Shown one piece after another: positions 31,248-40,443 of a stretch of DNA of 64,000 nt. The stretch is from positions 1-64,000 of the forward strand of contig CAZZJS010000007.1 in assembly GCA_964654855.1 (NCBI GenBank). Direction: 5' to 3'. Under the pieces are notes generated by a model, which worked only from the letters and a program-made list of their open reading frames with translations, searched no databases and was not told where the DNA came from. Each line of letters opens with the position of its first letter. Within the stretch, counting starts at the first letter, position 1. The DNA comes from JALZUV01 sp964654855 (lineage in GTDB: Bacteria > Pseudomonadota > Alphaproteobacteria > Rickettsiales > JALZUV01). The position numbers and the translations under genes were made by a program.

Positions 31248-32519
31248 ATGTTTTCAAATTTTCAATCCCGCGCTAACGCCCCTCTCTACACGTTACATGA
31301 GGTGCAACACGCGATGATGGCGCCACTAAGCATGATGGCACATGGCAGCAAACACTGGCTAAATAACCCGTTTAACCCCCTTTCCTACACAGCTTTGGGA
31401 CGTCAAATGGCTGCTAGTAGCGAGTTATTTGAGCGGATGACCAAACGTTATGGAAAGCCTATTTTCGGCCTTACTAAAACGGAAGTTGATGGCCAAACTG
31501 TCAAAATTCGCGAAAAAATTATCGATGAACGCCCGTTTTGTAACCTCATTCATTTTGAGAAAAAATGGAGACGTAACACGAGTGATAAAACATCCAAACA
31601 GCCTAAACTTCTCATTGTCGCGCCGATGTCTGGCCACCATGCGACACTCTTGCGCGGCACGGTACGCGACATGCTACCTCATGCTGATATCTATATTACC
31701 GATTGGCTAGATGCCCGCGATGTACCCCTGACCGAAGCCAGTTTTGATCTACATGACTATATTGATTACGTCATCCAGCATTTAAAAACACTCGGGCCCG
31801 ATACGCATGTGATGGCGGTTTGCCAACCTGCCGTGCCCGTGATGGCAGCAGTGGCTGTGATGAATGCACGTAATGATGAACATACGCCAAAGTCTATGAC
31901 GCTCATTGGCGGGCCGATTGATACGCGCGAATCACCGACGGAAGTGAACGAGCTGGCCAAAGAAAAACCACTGGAATGGTTTGAACAAAATGTCGTCACG
32001 ACGGTGCCAATGAATTACCCAGGGGCAATGCGTCAAGTCTATCCTGGTTTTTTACAGCTTACCGGTTTTATGACCATGAATTTGGATAAGCATATTGATG
32101 CGCATTTAAAATTGTTCGAACATCTCGTTGAAGGCGATGGTGATAGCGCCGAATCGCACCGTATTTTCTATAATGAGTATCTCGCAGTGATGGATATTAC
32201 CTCCGAATTTTACCTGCAAACCGTGCGCGAAGTGTTCCAAAAACATTCACTACCTAAAGGAGAATTTTGGTATCGTGATGAGCAGGTTGATTGCTCCAAA
32301 ATCACCAAAACGGCACTCCTCACACTAGAAGGTGAACGCGATGATATTTCCGGCACCGGCCAGACTAAAGCCGCGCATAAGCTTTGTAGCAAACTTCCGA
32401 CTAAAATGAAAAAGCACCATACTCAAGCCAATGTAGGCCATTATGGTATCTTTAATGGCCGCCGATTCCGCGAACATGTTGTGCCGATTATTTCGGATTT
32501 TCTAAAAGAGAATAACTAG
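31248..32519 (+). CDS. phaZ: intracellular polyhydroxyalkanoate depolymerase
   Basis: A 423-residue alpha/beta hydrolase of the PhaZ1 family. The nucleophile is a cysteine (Cys192 in AVCQPAVP) instead of the usual serine lipase box, as in the Ralstonia PhaZa1 group. Other marks are VAPMSGHHATLLRGTV, DWLDARDVPL and the C-terminal His in HYGIFNGRRFR. It degrades stored PHB granules in the cytosol. A phasin gene is at 55.2 kb; the synthase phaC is not in the window. Confidence 0.92.
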   Translation: MFSNFQSRANAPLYTLHEVQHAMMAPLSMMAHGSKHWLNNPFNPLSYTALGRQMAASSELFERMTKRYGKPIFGLTKTEVDGQTVKIREKIIDERPFCNLIHFEKKWRRNTSDKTSKQPKLLIVAPMSGHHATLLRGTVRDMLPHADIYITDWLDARDVPLTEASFDLHDYIDYVIQHLKTLGPDTHVMAVCQPAVPVMAAVAVMNARNDEHTPKSMTLIGGPIDTRESPTEVNELAKEKPLEWFEQNVVTTVPMNYPGAMRQVYPGFLQLTGFMTMNLDKHIDAHLKLFEHLVEGDGDSAESHRIFYNEYLAVMDITSEFYLQTVREVFQKHSLPKGEFWYRDEQVDCSKITKTALLTLEGERDDISGTGQTKAAHKLCSKLPTKMKKHHTQANVGHYGIFNGRRFREHVVPIISDFLKENN

Positions 32520-32525
32520 CACAAG

Positions 32526-32924
32526 CTAGGCGACTAAATTATCCATCAATACAGCACGAGCAACATCCATCGGTTCCGGCACAATCGCCGCGAGACAGTA
32601 ATCATCTTGGCGCTTTACGATCCGCATAGAGCGTACATTCACTTTTGCATCAGCCAGCTTCACCGCTAACTGCGCCAAACCACCCGGTTTATCTTCTAAC
32701 TTCACCAATAGCACTTGCTGCGGCATCACTTGATGACCGGAGTCACGCAAGGCTTCATGCGCGGTTTCAAACTCTTCATCCGATACAGCAATGATAGCAA
32801 CACCGATATCTTTAGTATCTTTCACATCAATATCCAACAGGTTCACACTCGCTTCGGCCAAAGCCGTTGACATGCGAGCAAGCGCCCCTTCCATTTCAAA
32901 AACGACAACGGTTAGCTTTTTCAT
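32526..32924 (-). CDS. tandem ACT-domain protein, 132 aa
   Basis: The protein consists of two ACT domains only (about residues 1-66 and 68-132): LTVVVFEMEGALARMSTALAE and LLVKLEDKPGGLAQLAVKLAD each start a beta-alpha-beta amino-acid binding fold. Such proteins sense free amino acids and act as regulators. Its stop codon region and 4-bp overlap with the decarboxylase gene suggest it senses that enzyme's substrate or product. No catalytic domain is present. Confidence 0.8.
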   Translation of the reverse strand: MKKLTVVVFEMEGALARMSTALAEASVNLLDIDVKDTKDIGVAIIAVSDEEFETAHEALRDSGHQVMPQQVLLVKLEDKPGGLAQLAVKLADAKVNVRSMRIVKRQDDYCLAAIVPEPMDVARAVLMDNLVA

Positions 32925-34090
32925 ACCTGTTCCTCCTGCTTCACAAAATTGCGTTTATGCTCACGATAATCTTCCAGCACATCAGCGCATAGCTTATCAA
33001 TCGTATCGCGGGTGACATGCCCTACGGTAATCACATGCACAATATCACACTCCGGTGCCAGTGCCCATTTCTTGATGATCGCGTCCGAAGGACGCGGAAA
33101 TATAACGGTGATGCCATGCTCATTACGCCAAGCGGGAACACCGGCTTCTTCAAATTTCTCAATCGCATATTGCGCCACCTCTAAACATTCATGGGCGAGT
33201 TTCTTGAAACCTTCTGCACCCCAACGCTTCATCGCCATCCATAAGAACATCGGCGCCACCGCACTACGTGATCCCGGAATGGTCGTATCCATTGCGCCAA
33301 TATATTCGATACGACGGCCAATGCGCTGCACATTATCACGCTTGGCCAACACCATGCCGCATGGCACAGGCGAGCCAATAAATTTATGCCCAGAGATAGA
33401 CATGCTATCGACCCCTGCCGAGAAATCAAACTCCGGTGGGTTATCCATAAAGGGCAAATATGAGCCCGGAAACGCACAATCGGAGTGAATATAAAATTGC
33501 GTAATGGCCAGGTCCTGAATAATCACTTTAATTTTCGGTAGCGAATCAATCGCCTGTTTCATCGTCGTGCCGATATTGGCAAAAATAATTGGCGGTTTAT
33601 CGCGATGAAGCTTCATCGTTTCACGCAAATCATCATAATCAATTTCGCCATTCTCTAAGCTACGAATCATAATGCTTTGCATACCCAGCACATGGATAAT
33701 TTTCGTCACACTATAATGCGTATCTTGCGAATAATAGACGATGCCTTTAGGATGCAATTCCCGCGCAACATAGAGCCCATGCATATTACCCTCGGTGCCG
33801 CCACTCGTCACATAACCCCAGAAATTATCTTTTGGTGCATTAAGCCATTGCGCATATTGGCTTAAAACTTCGCGTTCAAAATCGAGCGTATTGAGCGCAA
33901 AATTACTATCCGCCCAAGGATCACCCACATTATTCGCACAATGGCGCAACATCGGCAGAACCGACTCATAATCAAATAACTGATTACACGGATAGCCTGC
34001 CATAAAATCATGGTGAGCATCAAGCTCGGATAATTTAGCCTTAAGGCGCTGGTTATCCGCTTCAGATAAGGGGGGAAGTGAAATGGTCAT
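32921..34090 (-). CDS. PLP-dependent decarboxylase (histidine decarboxylase-like)
   Basis: A 389-residue group II decarboxylase fold when started at ATG 34090 (MTISLPPLSEAD); the frame is open 22 codons further. The PLP lysine is Lys236 in SISGHKFIGSPVPCGMV, with GYVTSGGTEGNMHGLYVARE and the Asp in HSDCAFPGSY. These match bacterial PLP histidine decarboxylases, though serine or another small amino acid could be the substrate. It overlaps the tandem ACT gene by 4 bp and diverges from an aminotransferase gene. Confidence 0.85.
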   Translation of the reverse strand: MTISLPPLSEADNQRLKAKLSELDAHHDFMAGYPCNQLFDYESVLPMLRHCANNVGDPWADSNFALNTLDFEREVLSQYAQWLNAPKDNFWGYVTSGGTEGNMHGLYVARELHPKGIVYYSQDTHYSVTKIIHVLGMQSIMIRSLENGEIDYDDLRETMKLHRDKPPIIFANIGTTMKQAIDSLPKIKVIIQDLAITQFYIHSDCAFPGSYLPFMDNPPEFDFSAGVDSMSISGHKFIGSPVPCGMVLAKRDNVQRIGRRIEYIGAMDTTIPGSRSAVAPMFLWMAMKRWGAEGFKKLAHECLEVAQYAIEKFEEAGVPAWRNEHGITVIFPRPSDAIIKKWALAPECDIVHVITVGHVTRDTIDKLCADVLEDYREHKRNFVKQEEQV

Positions 34091-34178
34091 GCGCGTTATA
34101 TCGGACAAAAATTCGTAGAAAGCAAGCCTTGTGAGCCCCTTGCTTGCCTTTAACACATATCCGCATTACTCCATCAGT

Positions 34179-35411
34179 ATGACTGGTTTTGATCTTGCAC
34201 ATATTCGCGCTCAGTTTCCTGCTTTAAACCAAATGGTTGACGGTAAGGCGCCTATTTTCTTGGATGGCCCTGGTGGAACGCAAGTACCAAAATCCGTGAC
34301 GCAAGCGATGAGTGATTACCTCAATCACACTAATAGTAATTTGCTCAATAGCCCCTTCTTTGCCGTACAGAAAACGCATGAGATACTGGCTAAGGCACGC
34401 CAAAAGGCCTCTACTTTCGTTAATGCACCACGCGCCGATGATATTATTTTCGGCCAGTCTATGAGCGCAGTAACAGCACATCTTAGCCATTCTATCGCGC
34501 GTGAATGGAAAGTGGGGGACGAAATTATCGTCTCCGCGTTGGATCATTTCTCCAATGTTTCTTTCTGGCAAATGGCCGCCGAAGATAAAGGCGTTACCTG
34601 CCATATCACACGGGTAGATACAGAAAGCTGTACGCTGGATATTGACCATTTGGAATCCCTTTTATCCGATAAAACCAAGCTGGTAGCCTTCACGCTTGCC
34701 TCCAACGTCAGCGGTTCGCGTGTGGATGCCTCCCGCATCATTAAAGCTGCACAAGCTGTTGGCGCCCTCACCTATGTTGATTCCGTCCATGCAGCGCCGC
34801 ATTTCTTGCCGGATGTGCAGGCGCTTGATTGCGATTTTCTTAGCTGTTCAGCCTATAAATTTGGCGGCCCGCATTTAGGCTTTGTTTATGGCAAACAGAA
34901 GCATTTTGAGAGCCTCACCCCCTATAAGGTTGAACCTGCTCCCACCGCTAGCCCTGAATGTTGGGAAACAGGAACCAAAAGCTTTGAGGCGCTCGCAGGT
35001 TTAAGCGCCATCATCGACTATATGGCCTCTTTCTATCCAGATTTACCTCTGCGAGCTGCACTCACAAACTTCTACGCGGATATGGCCACCCACGAACAAG
35101 CCTTAAGCAAAGCTTTTCTCGAGCGTGCCGCACAAATTTCAGGATTCAAGACTTACGGCCTGACTGACCTAGCCAAACTTGACCAACGCAGCTCCACTTT
35201 TGCCTTCACGTTGGATGGCCATTCGCCGCAAGAGGTTTCAGACCACCTCGCTCATGCGAATATCTCTACTGGCGCAGGAAATTTCTATGCCAAAGGACTC
35301 ATCGAAGCGCTGGGCCTTGCCGATAAAGGCGGTATCGGGCGCGCTGGTTTCGTCCATTATAATATAATGGATGAGTTAGAGTACTTCTTCGAAGTCATCG
35401 AACAGCTTTAA
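34179..35411 (+). CDS. class V aminotransferase (cysteine desulfurase-like family)
   Basis: Start at ATG 34179 gives MTGFDLAHIRAQFPALNQ; a GTG 48 bases upstream is less likely. The 410-residue PLP enzyme resembles the cysteine-desulfurase-like group TIGR01976: IFLDGPGGTQVPKSV, SALDHFSNVSFW, YVDSVHAAPH and Lys227 in SAYKFGGPHLGF. The activity is not established; these enzymes may act as desulfurases or aminotransferases without Fe-S partners. It is divergent from the decarboxylase and converges on the dioxygenase, with stop codons overlapping by 4 bp. Confidence 0.82.
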   Translation: MTGFDLAHIRAQFPALNQMVDGKAPIFLDGPGGTQVPKSVTQAMSDYLNHTNSNLLNSPFFAVQKTHEILAKARQKASTFVNAPRADDIIFGQSMSAVTAHLSHSIAREWKVGDEIIVSALDHFSNVSFWQMAAEDKGVTCHITRVDTESCTLDIDHLESLLSDKTKLVAFTLASNVSGSRVDASRIIKAAQAVGALTYVDSVHAAPHFLPDVQALDCDFLSCSAYKFGGPHLGFVYGKQKHFESLTPYKVEPAPTASPECWETGTKSFEALAGLSAIIDYMASFYPDLPLRAALTNFYADMATHEQALSKAFLERAAQISGFKTYGLTDLAKLDQRSSTFAFTLDGHSPQEVSDHLAHANISTGAGNFYAKGLIEALGLADKGGIGRAGFVHYNIMDELEYFFEVIEQL

Positions 35412-36049
35412 GATGGCGTGCGTTTTGCTGTTAACACGAAAATATCCCAATAGCCTTCTTCATCATTATCCGTCGGAATGAGCAGCGTAGCATTATGGAA
35501 TAAACGGCGATCATTCACGAGGAGATACTCTCCATTATCAAAATGACGCTTGAAGAAAGGATCACCATCGGCCGAGTCAAACAACATAATTTCACCGCCA
35601 TGCACATTGTGATTATTAATCATAAACATGCCTAGATAATCAAAACCATCTTGGTGGTTTCCTTCCGGTGCGGGCTCTTTTGCAGTTTCGGTACAATGCC
35701 AGCGCACTTGATGCACCTCAATCACGCTATCTTCTGAAATTTGCGTACGACGCAGCATGATATCGAACATCTTCAAAAAGACGAGATTCATATTTAGCAC
35801 CGGTTCAATCGGCGCATAGGTTCGGTCAATATCGCCTAAGGCTTTATTCACATCATAGGTTTGCATAAAGTCGCTAGTGGGCAACTGCTCTAGCTTTCCA
35901 TCGCGATAATAATAGCAGGAATAACGGCGTGACCGCAGGCGATCTTCCGTATATTGGTCTGGTGGCAAATTATTGAACGTAAATTGAATGGATGAAAGGT
36001 CATCAAATGGCAATGCGCCTAATTCGTAAAAGTCCTTATATTGCTCCAA
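35408..36049 (-). CDS. 2-oxoglutarate/Fe(II) dioxygenase of the free amino-acid hydroxylase family
   Basis: A 213-residue protein of the 2OG-Fe_Oxy_2 type (isoleucine dioxygenase-like): the iron site is His-x-Asp in GNHQDGFDYLGMFMINN and the distal His in RRLFHNATLL, with GGEIMLFDSADGDP between. Characterised members hydroxylate free aliphatic amino acids such as Ile or Leu. It lies in the module with the PLP decarboxylase and aminotransferase. A perfect 10-bp hairpin sits 15 bp upstream of its start. Confidence 0.78.
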   Translation of the reverse strand: MEQYKDFYELGALPFDDLSSIQFTFNNLPPDQYTEDRLRSRRYSCYYYRDGKLEQLPTSDFMQTYDVNKALGDIDRTYAPIEPVLNMNLVFLKMFDIMLRRTQISEDSVIEVHQVRWHCTETAKEPAPEGNHQDGFDYLGMFMINNHNVHGGEIMLFDSADGDPFFKRHFDNGEYLLVNDRRLFHNATLLIPTDNDEEGYWDIFVLTAKRTPS

Positions 36050-36063
36050 ACCTCAACCTTTCG

Positions 36064-36087
36064 CTATTCGTGTAAAAACACGAATAG
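36064..36087. repeat. perfect 10-bp hairpin upstream of the dioxygenase gene
   Basis: CTATTCGTGT (36064-36073) and ACACGAATAG (36078-36087) are exact inverted repeats with loop AAAA. No T run follows on either strand in the position expected for a terminator. It could be an operator or a hairpin in the leader between ppa and the dioxygenase gene. Confidence 0.55.
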
Positions 36088-36138
36088 TTATCGGTAAAAA
36101 TTAAGTGGATTGCAAGCCTAGTGAATCGAAAAAAGAGA

Positions 36139-36669
36139 CTATTTAGTGTACTCTTTTTGGTAGTTCTTGATTCCATTCTCAACAATGCGGAAAGCTTCTT
36201 CTTTACCTTTCACGCCAGTGATCTCTACCACCTTTTGCTCTAAACGCTTATATTGACCAAAAAAGTCAGTGATCCCAGCAAGCTGGCGCGCAGGTATATC
36301 ATCTATATCGTTAATATGCTCTACCGTTATATCATCAGCAGCGACACCAATTAGCTTATCGTCTCCTTCGCCGCCATCAACCATGCCTACCACACCAATA
36401 ATACGCGTTGGCACTAAACATAAAGGCGGAGTCTCAGCATAAGTAAGTACCAATACATCGAGCGGATCATTATCATCGCCCAAAGTTTGCGGTATTAACC
36501 CGTAATTCGCAGGATAATGCACTGCAGAGTGCAATATCCGATCAAGCATGAGCAAGCCCGTCTCTTTATCGAGTTCGTATTTTGAACGACTACCACGAGT
36601 GATTTCAATGATCGAATTTACAAATTCTGGTGGATTATCACCAACTGATACATCATGCCATGGGTTCAT
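36139..36669 (-). CDS. ppa: inorganic pyrophosphatase
   Basis: ATG 36669 (MNPWHDVSVGDNPPEF) has AGGAA upstream and matches the family start; a longer frame adds 15 unlikely residues. The 176-residue family I enzyme hydrolyses diphosphate in the cytosol. The signature DDNDPLDVLVL with its metal-binding aspartates, YGLIPQTL, and KYELDKETGLLMLDR are intact. Last gene of the sucB-lpd-ppa run. Confidence 0.95.
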   Translation of the reverse strand: MNPWHDVSVGDNPPEFVNSIIEITRGSRSKYELDKETGLLMLDRILHSAVHYPANYGLIPQTLGDDNDPLDVLVLTYAETPPLCLVPTRIIGVVGMVDGGEGDDKLIGVAADDITVEHINDIDDIPARQLAGITDFFGQYKRLEQKVVEITGVKGKEEAFRIVENGIKNYQKEYTK

Positions 36670-36729
36670 GAGACGGTTCCTATCTTGTTTACGGCTGGTA
36701 TTTACACGGTTCATAAGCAGTTCGCAATA

Positions 36730-38115
36730 CTACATATGAATCGGCTTAGCAAATGCGCCTAAGGCAGCTTCCTTCACTGCTTCATTCAATGTTGGATGCG
36801 CATGGCAAGTGCGGGCGATATCTTCACTGCTTGCGCCATATTCTAACGCTAACACGGCTTCAGCAATCAACGTACCAGCTTCTGGGCCAATAATATGCAC
36901 GCCATAAACTTCATCCGTTTCTTTATCGGCTAGAATTTTCACAAAGCCATCCGATTCACCAATTGCACGTGCGCGGCTATTAGCCATGAATGGGAACTTA
37001 CCAACATTATATTTAATGCCCGCTTCTTTCAGCTCTTCCTCAGTCTTGCCCACCGTTGCCACTTCAGGATGCGTGTAAACCACACCCGGAATTGCCTCGT
37101 AATTCACATGGCCATGCTGACCAGCAAGCGTTTCTACCACGACAATGCCTTCTTCTTCGGCTTTATGCGCGAGCATTTGGCCTTTAATCACATCGCCAAT
37201 CGCGAAAATATTCGGCACAGAAGTACGCAAGTGATCATCCACTTCTACCCGACCGCGATCATCAGTTTTAATGCCTACATTTTCTAGGCCAAGCTTATCC
37301 GTATAAGCACGACGACCAATAGAAACGAGCACGCAATCAGCATCCAATTTCTCGACTTTTCCACCAGCCGAAGGCTCCACTGTTACGGTCGCTTTTTTAC
37401 CTTTAACCGAAACGCCCGTCACTTTCGTGCTGAGTTTAAAGTCGAACCCTTGTTTCTTCAAAATGCGTTGGAATTGCTTAGACAAATCAGCATCCATACC
37501 CGGCGTAATACGATCAAGAAACTCAACCACCGTCACATCTGCGCCCAAACGGCTCCAGACCGAACCCATTTCAAGGCCAATCACACCGCCGCCAATCACG
37601 ACCATTTTCTTTGGCACTTCTGTTAGTTCCAACGCGCCGGTCGAAGAAACAACGACCTTCTCATCAATCTTCACACCTGGCAATGGCATCACTTCCGAAC
37701 CCGTTGCAATCATAATATTTTTCGTCGTGAGTTTTTCTTTACCGACCGTCACCGTATTTGCATCAGTAATCGTACCGTGACCTTTCACGTAAGTTACCTT
37801 GTTCTTTTTGAACAATCCCTCGATACCCTGCGTCAGGCCGCTCACGATTTCGCCTTTACGTTTCATCATCTTTTTCACATCAAGCTTCACCGATGCTTTG
37901 ATACCGAGATCATCAAAATCATGTTCTGCTTCGTGATATTTATGGCTGATATCAAGCAAGGCTTTCGAAGGGATACAGCCCACATTCAAGCAAGTTCCGC
38001 CCAATGCACCGCGCTTCTCAACACAGGCGACTTTCATGCCAAGCTGCGCCGCTTTAATCGCACCTACATAACCACCGGGCCCAGCGCCGATCACTACCAA
38101 ATCATATTCACTCAT
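36730..38115 (-). CDS. lpdA: dihydrolipoyl dehydrogenase (E3)
   Basis: A 461-residue flavoprotein with the redox disulfide CLNVGCIPSK, FAD motif VIGAGPGGYVGAI, NAD motif VIGGGVIGLEMGSV and the C-terminal His-Glu pair in HAHPTLNEAVKEA. It reoxidises dihydrolipoamide of 2-oxoacid dehydrogenase complexes. It follows sucB by 28 bp and probably serves the 2-oxoglutarate dehydrogenase complex. Confidence 0.95.
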   Translation of the reverse strand: MSEYDLVVIGAGPGGYVGAIKAAQLGMKVACVEKRGALGGTCLNVGCIPSKALLDISHKYHEAEHDFDDLGIKASVKLDVKKMMKRKGEIVSGLTQGIEGLFKKNKVTYVKGHGTITDANTVTVGKEKLTTKNIMIATGSEVMPLPGVKIDEKVVVSSTGALELTEVPKKMVVIGGGVIGLEMGSVWSRLGADVTVVEFLDRITPGMDADLSKQFQRILKKQGFDFKLSTKVTGVSVKGKKATVTVEPSAGGKVEKLDADCVLVSIGRRAYTDKLGLENVGIKTDDRGRVEVDDHLRTSVPNIFAIGDVIKGQMLAHKAEEEGIVVVETLAGQHGHVNYEAIPGVVYTHPEVATVGKTEEELKEAGIKYNVGKFPFMANSRARAIGESDGFVKILADKETDEVYGVHIIGPEAGTLIAEAVLALEYGASSEDIARTCHAHPTLNEAVKEAALGAFAKPIHM

Positions 38116-38143
38116 GGATAACTCTTTTTCAGTTCAGTTATAA

Positions 38144-39301
38144 TTAAATGCCCATCATCAAACGTGCAGGGTCTTCGATCATCTCTTTCACACGTTTTAG
38201 GAAAGTCACTGATTCGCGACCATCGATAATACGGTGATCATAAGAAAGCGCGATATACATCATCGGACGAATCACAATCTCGCCATTAACGACTACTGGG
38301 CGATCTTCAATTTTATGAATCCCAAGGATACCCGATTGCGGCGGGTTGATAATCGGCGTTGCCATCAATGAACCATAAACACCACCGTTAGAAATGGTGA
38401 AGGTACCACCCGTCATATCTGCCATAGAAAGCGAACCATCACGCGCTTTACCGGCCATCTCAGCAATCGAAGCTTCGATTTGTGCGAGCGATTTAGTATC
38501 GCAATCACGAATCACCGGAACCACCAAACCTTGCGGCGTGCCTACTGCCATACCGATATCATAATGGTTTTTGTAAACGATTTCATCGCCTTCAATATGC
38601 GCATTTACTTCTGGAATTTCTTTCAGCGCTTGCACACAGGCTTTCGCAAATAATCCCATAAAGCCAAGGCGCACGCCAAATTTCTTTTCAAACGCCTCTT
38701 TATGCTCCGCACGCAATGTTTTCACACGGCTCATATCAACTTCGTTGAAAGTCGTCAGGATCGCTGCGGTATTTTGCGACTCCTTCAAACGACGCGCAAT
38801 TGCTTGGCGAAGTTTTGTCATTTTAACACGCTCTTCACGTGGGCCAGCTGCCGCAGGGGCTTCGCCGCTAGACATGGCAAGAACATCTGCCTTTGTGTGG
38901 CGCCCATCTTTGCCAGAACCGGTAGAACCCGCAAGATTCAATCCTTTTTCTGATGCAATCTTTTCAACCGCTGGAGGGTTTTTCTTACCTCCCGCTGGTG
39001 CCGCCGCAGGAGCCGGAGCAGAAGCGGCTGCTTTAGGCGCTTCCGCTGATTTCGCAGGAGCCGCACCTTCTTTAACCGAACCAAGCGTCGCGCCCTTTTC
39101 GACCGTATCGCCTTCTTTCGCGATAATCTTTTCCAACACACCATCTGCAGGCGCTGGAACTTCCAACGTTACCTTATCAGTTTCAAGCTCACAAATAGGT
39201 TCATCTTTAGCAATTGCATCGCCTTCAGCCTTAAACCAGCTAGCAACCGTTGCTTCAGTTACGGATTCGCCCAAATCAGGCGTTTTAATGTCAGTACTCA
39301 T
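38144..39301 (-). CDS. sucB: dihydrolipoamide succinyltransferase (E2 of 2-oxoglutarate dehydrogenase)
   Basis: A 385-residue E2: lipoyl domain (about 1-78) with ETDKVTLEVPAPADG carrying the lipoyl Lys, an Ala/Pro linker, a peripheral-subunit binding domain (about 108-145) and a catalytic domain ending in YDHRIIDGRESV. The HRIIDG motif holds the catalytic His and Asp. The lipoyl motif and catalytic sequence fit SucB rather than pyruvate E2. The E1 gene sucA is not adjacent: upstream is the 52-residue membrane protein and ctaB. Confidence 0.93.
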   Translation of the reverse strand: MSTDIKTPDLGESVTEATVASWFKAEGDAIAKDEPICELETDKVTLEVPAPADGVLEKIIAKEGDTVEKGATLGSVKEGAAPAKSAEAPKAAASAPAPAAAPAGGKKNPPAVEKIASEKGLNLAGSTGSGKDGRHTKADVLAMSSGEAPAAAGPREERVKMTKLRQAIARRLKESQNTAAILTTFNEVDMSRVKTLRAEHKEAFEKKFGVRLGFMGLFAKACVQALKEIPEVNAHIEGDEIVYKNHYDIGMAVGTPQGLVVPVIRDCDTKSLAQIEASIAEMAGKARDGSLSMADMTGGTFTISNGGVYGSLMATPIINPPQSGILGIHKIEDRPVVVNGEIVIRPMMYIALSYDHRIIDGRESVTFLKRVKEMIEDPARLMMGI

Positions 39302-39383
39302 CGGAAAAATATCCTGTAATTGTGATTAAAATATAGGGGGAATTTGCTCGGTTTTCATGCCCAAGTCAATGCACCAAAGTGGT

Positions 39384-39542
39384 TTATTTCTCTTCTTCTT
39401 CGAGTTTACGAACACGTACCCAGTCAAACAAGGCAAGAAGCAACAACGTAAAGAAAGATCCCATCACAAAACTGGCGCCCATCAGATAAATCACTGACGT
39501 GCTCATCTCATGTAAAATAGCAAGTCCCTGCTGCGCTTCCAT
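39384..39542 (-). CDS. small membrane protein between ctaB and sucB, 52 aa
   Basis: The ATG at 39542 has a strong ribosome binding site (GAGGAGA, 6-7 bp upstream), and the frame runs 52 codons to TAA. The product begins MEAQQGLAILHEMSTSV, has one clear membrane helix (about residues 17-40) and ends in a charged VRVRKLEEEEK tail. No family recognised. It lies 16 bp behind ctaB, in the position where small oxidase-assembly genes often occur, and may be part of the cytochrome oxidase cluster. Confidence 0.6.
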   Translation of the reverse strand: MEAQQGLAILHEMSTSVIYLMGASFVMGSFFTLLLLALFDWVRVRKLEEEEK

Positions 39543-39558
39543 AGAATTCTCCTCAGGT

Positions 39559-40443
39559 TTAAATCAGCCAGTAATCTACTAATAATAGAGTAAAGAGCAC
39601 AAATAAATAGCTAATCGAATAGCCGAACATTTTCATGGCTATTTTATCATCGTCTGCCTTCAAAACGCGCAATGAATGAATAATAAACATACCGCCTAGC
39701 CCTAAAGCAGAAACAAAAGACAGCCATCCGAGCGTTTCGGTTGAAAAAGGAATGGCAAGCGTGGTCGCCACAAGAATGAGCGTATAAAAGACCATTTGTT
39801 TTTTGGTAGATTCTTTACCTGCTGTTACCGGCAACATTGGTACTTTAGCTGTTTTGTAATCTTCATTACGATAGAGCGCGAGCGCCCAAAAATGCGGGGG
39901 CGTCCATAGGAAGATGGTTAGGAATAGCAACCATGGCAGCGCCGTCACCGCCTCGCCCGTAACCGCCATCCAACCGATAACTGGCGGGAATGCACCCGCC
40001 GCACCACCAATCACAATATTTTGCGCCGTATGACGTTTCAGCCAAATTGTATAAATCACCGAATAGAAGAAAATTGAGAATGCCAATAAAGCCGCTGCCA
40101 TCCAGTTAGCAGCCAAGCCCATAATCGCCACACCAGCAATTGACAGAAGCACACCCTGCAACCCAGCATCGCTTGCCGAAATCGCACCCGTCACAATCGG
40201 GCGTTTTTGAGTGCGTTTCATCACACCATCAATATCACGATCATAAACCATATTAAAGATCGCCCCTGAGGCTGAGCCCATACCAATCGCAACCACAACT
40301 GCAATTTGCAAAATTGGGTTTAACTCACCCGGTGCCAACCACATGCCAGTCGCACCTGAAAATAAGACAAGCATCATCACGCCTGGCTTCGTCAAGGTAA
40401 GCCAATCTTTTGGCGTAGATTCTACTAAGCTTATCGTGCTCAT
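39559..40443 (-). CDS. ctaB: protoheme IX farnesyltransferase (heme O synthase)
   Basis: A 294-residue membrane prenyltransferase of the UbiA fold with about nine helices. The active-site motif NMVYDRDIDGVMKRTQKRP is that of CtaB/CyoE, as is HFWALALYRNEDYKTAKVPMLP. It converts heme B to heme O for the terminal oxidase. It overlaps the preceding GNAT gene by 4 bp and belongs to the ctaC-ctaD-GNAT-ctaB operon. Confidence 0.95.
   Translation of the reverse strand: MSTISLVESTPKDWLTLTKPGVMMLVLFSGATGMWLAPGELNPILQIAVVVAIGMGSASGAIFNMVYDRDIDGVMKRTQKRPIVTGAISASDAGLQGVLLSIAGVAIMGLAANWMAAALLAFSIFFYSVIYTIWLKRHTAQNIVIGGAAGAFPPVIGWMAVTGEAVTALPWLLFLTIFLWTPPHFWALALYRNEDYKTAKVPMLPVTAGKESTKKQMVFYTLILVATTLAIPFSTETLGWLSFVSALGLGGMFIIHSLRVLKADDDKIAMKMFGYSISYLFVLFTLLLVDYWLI

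Noticed and set aside
38745..39329. A 194-codon plus-strand frame over sucB, rich in Ala, Ser and Phe
   Set aside because: It is a shadow of the lipoyl and linker regions of sucB on the other strand; no ribosome binding site, no family, repeated Ala/Pro codons explain the openness.
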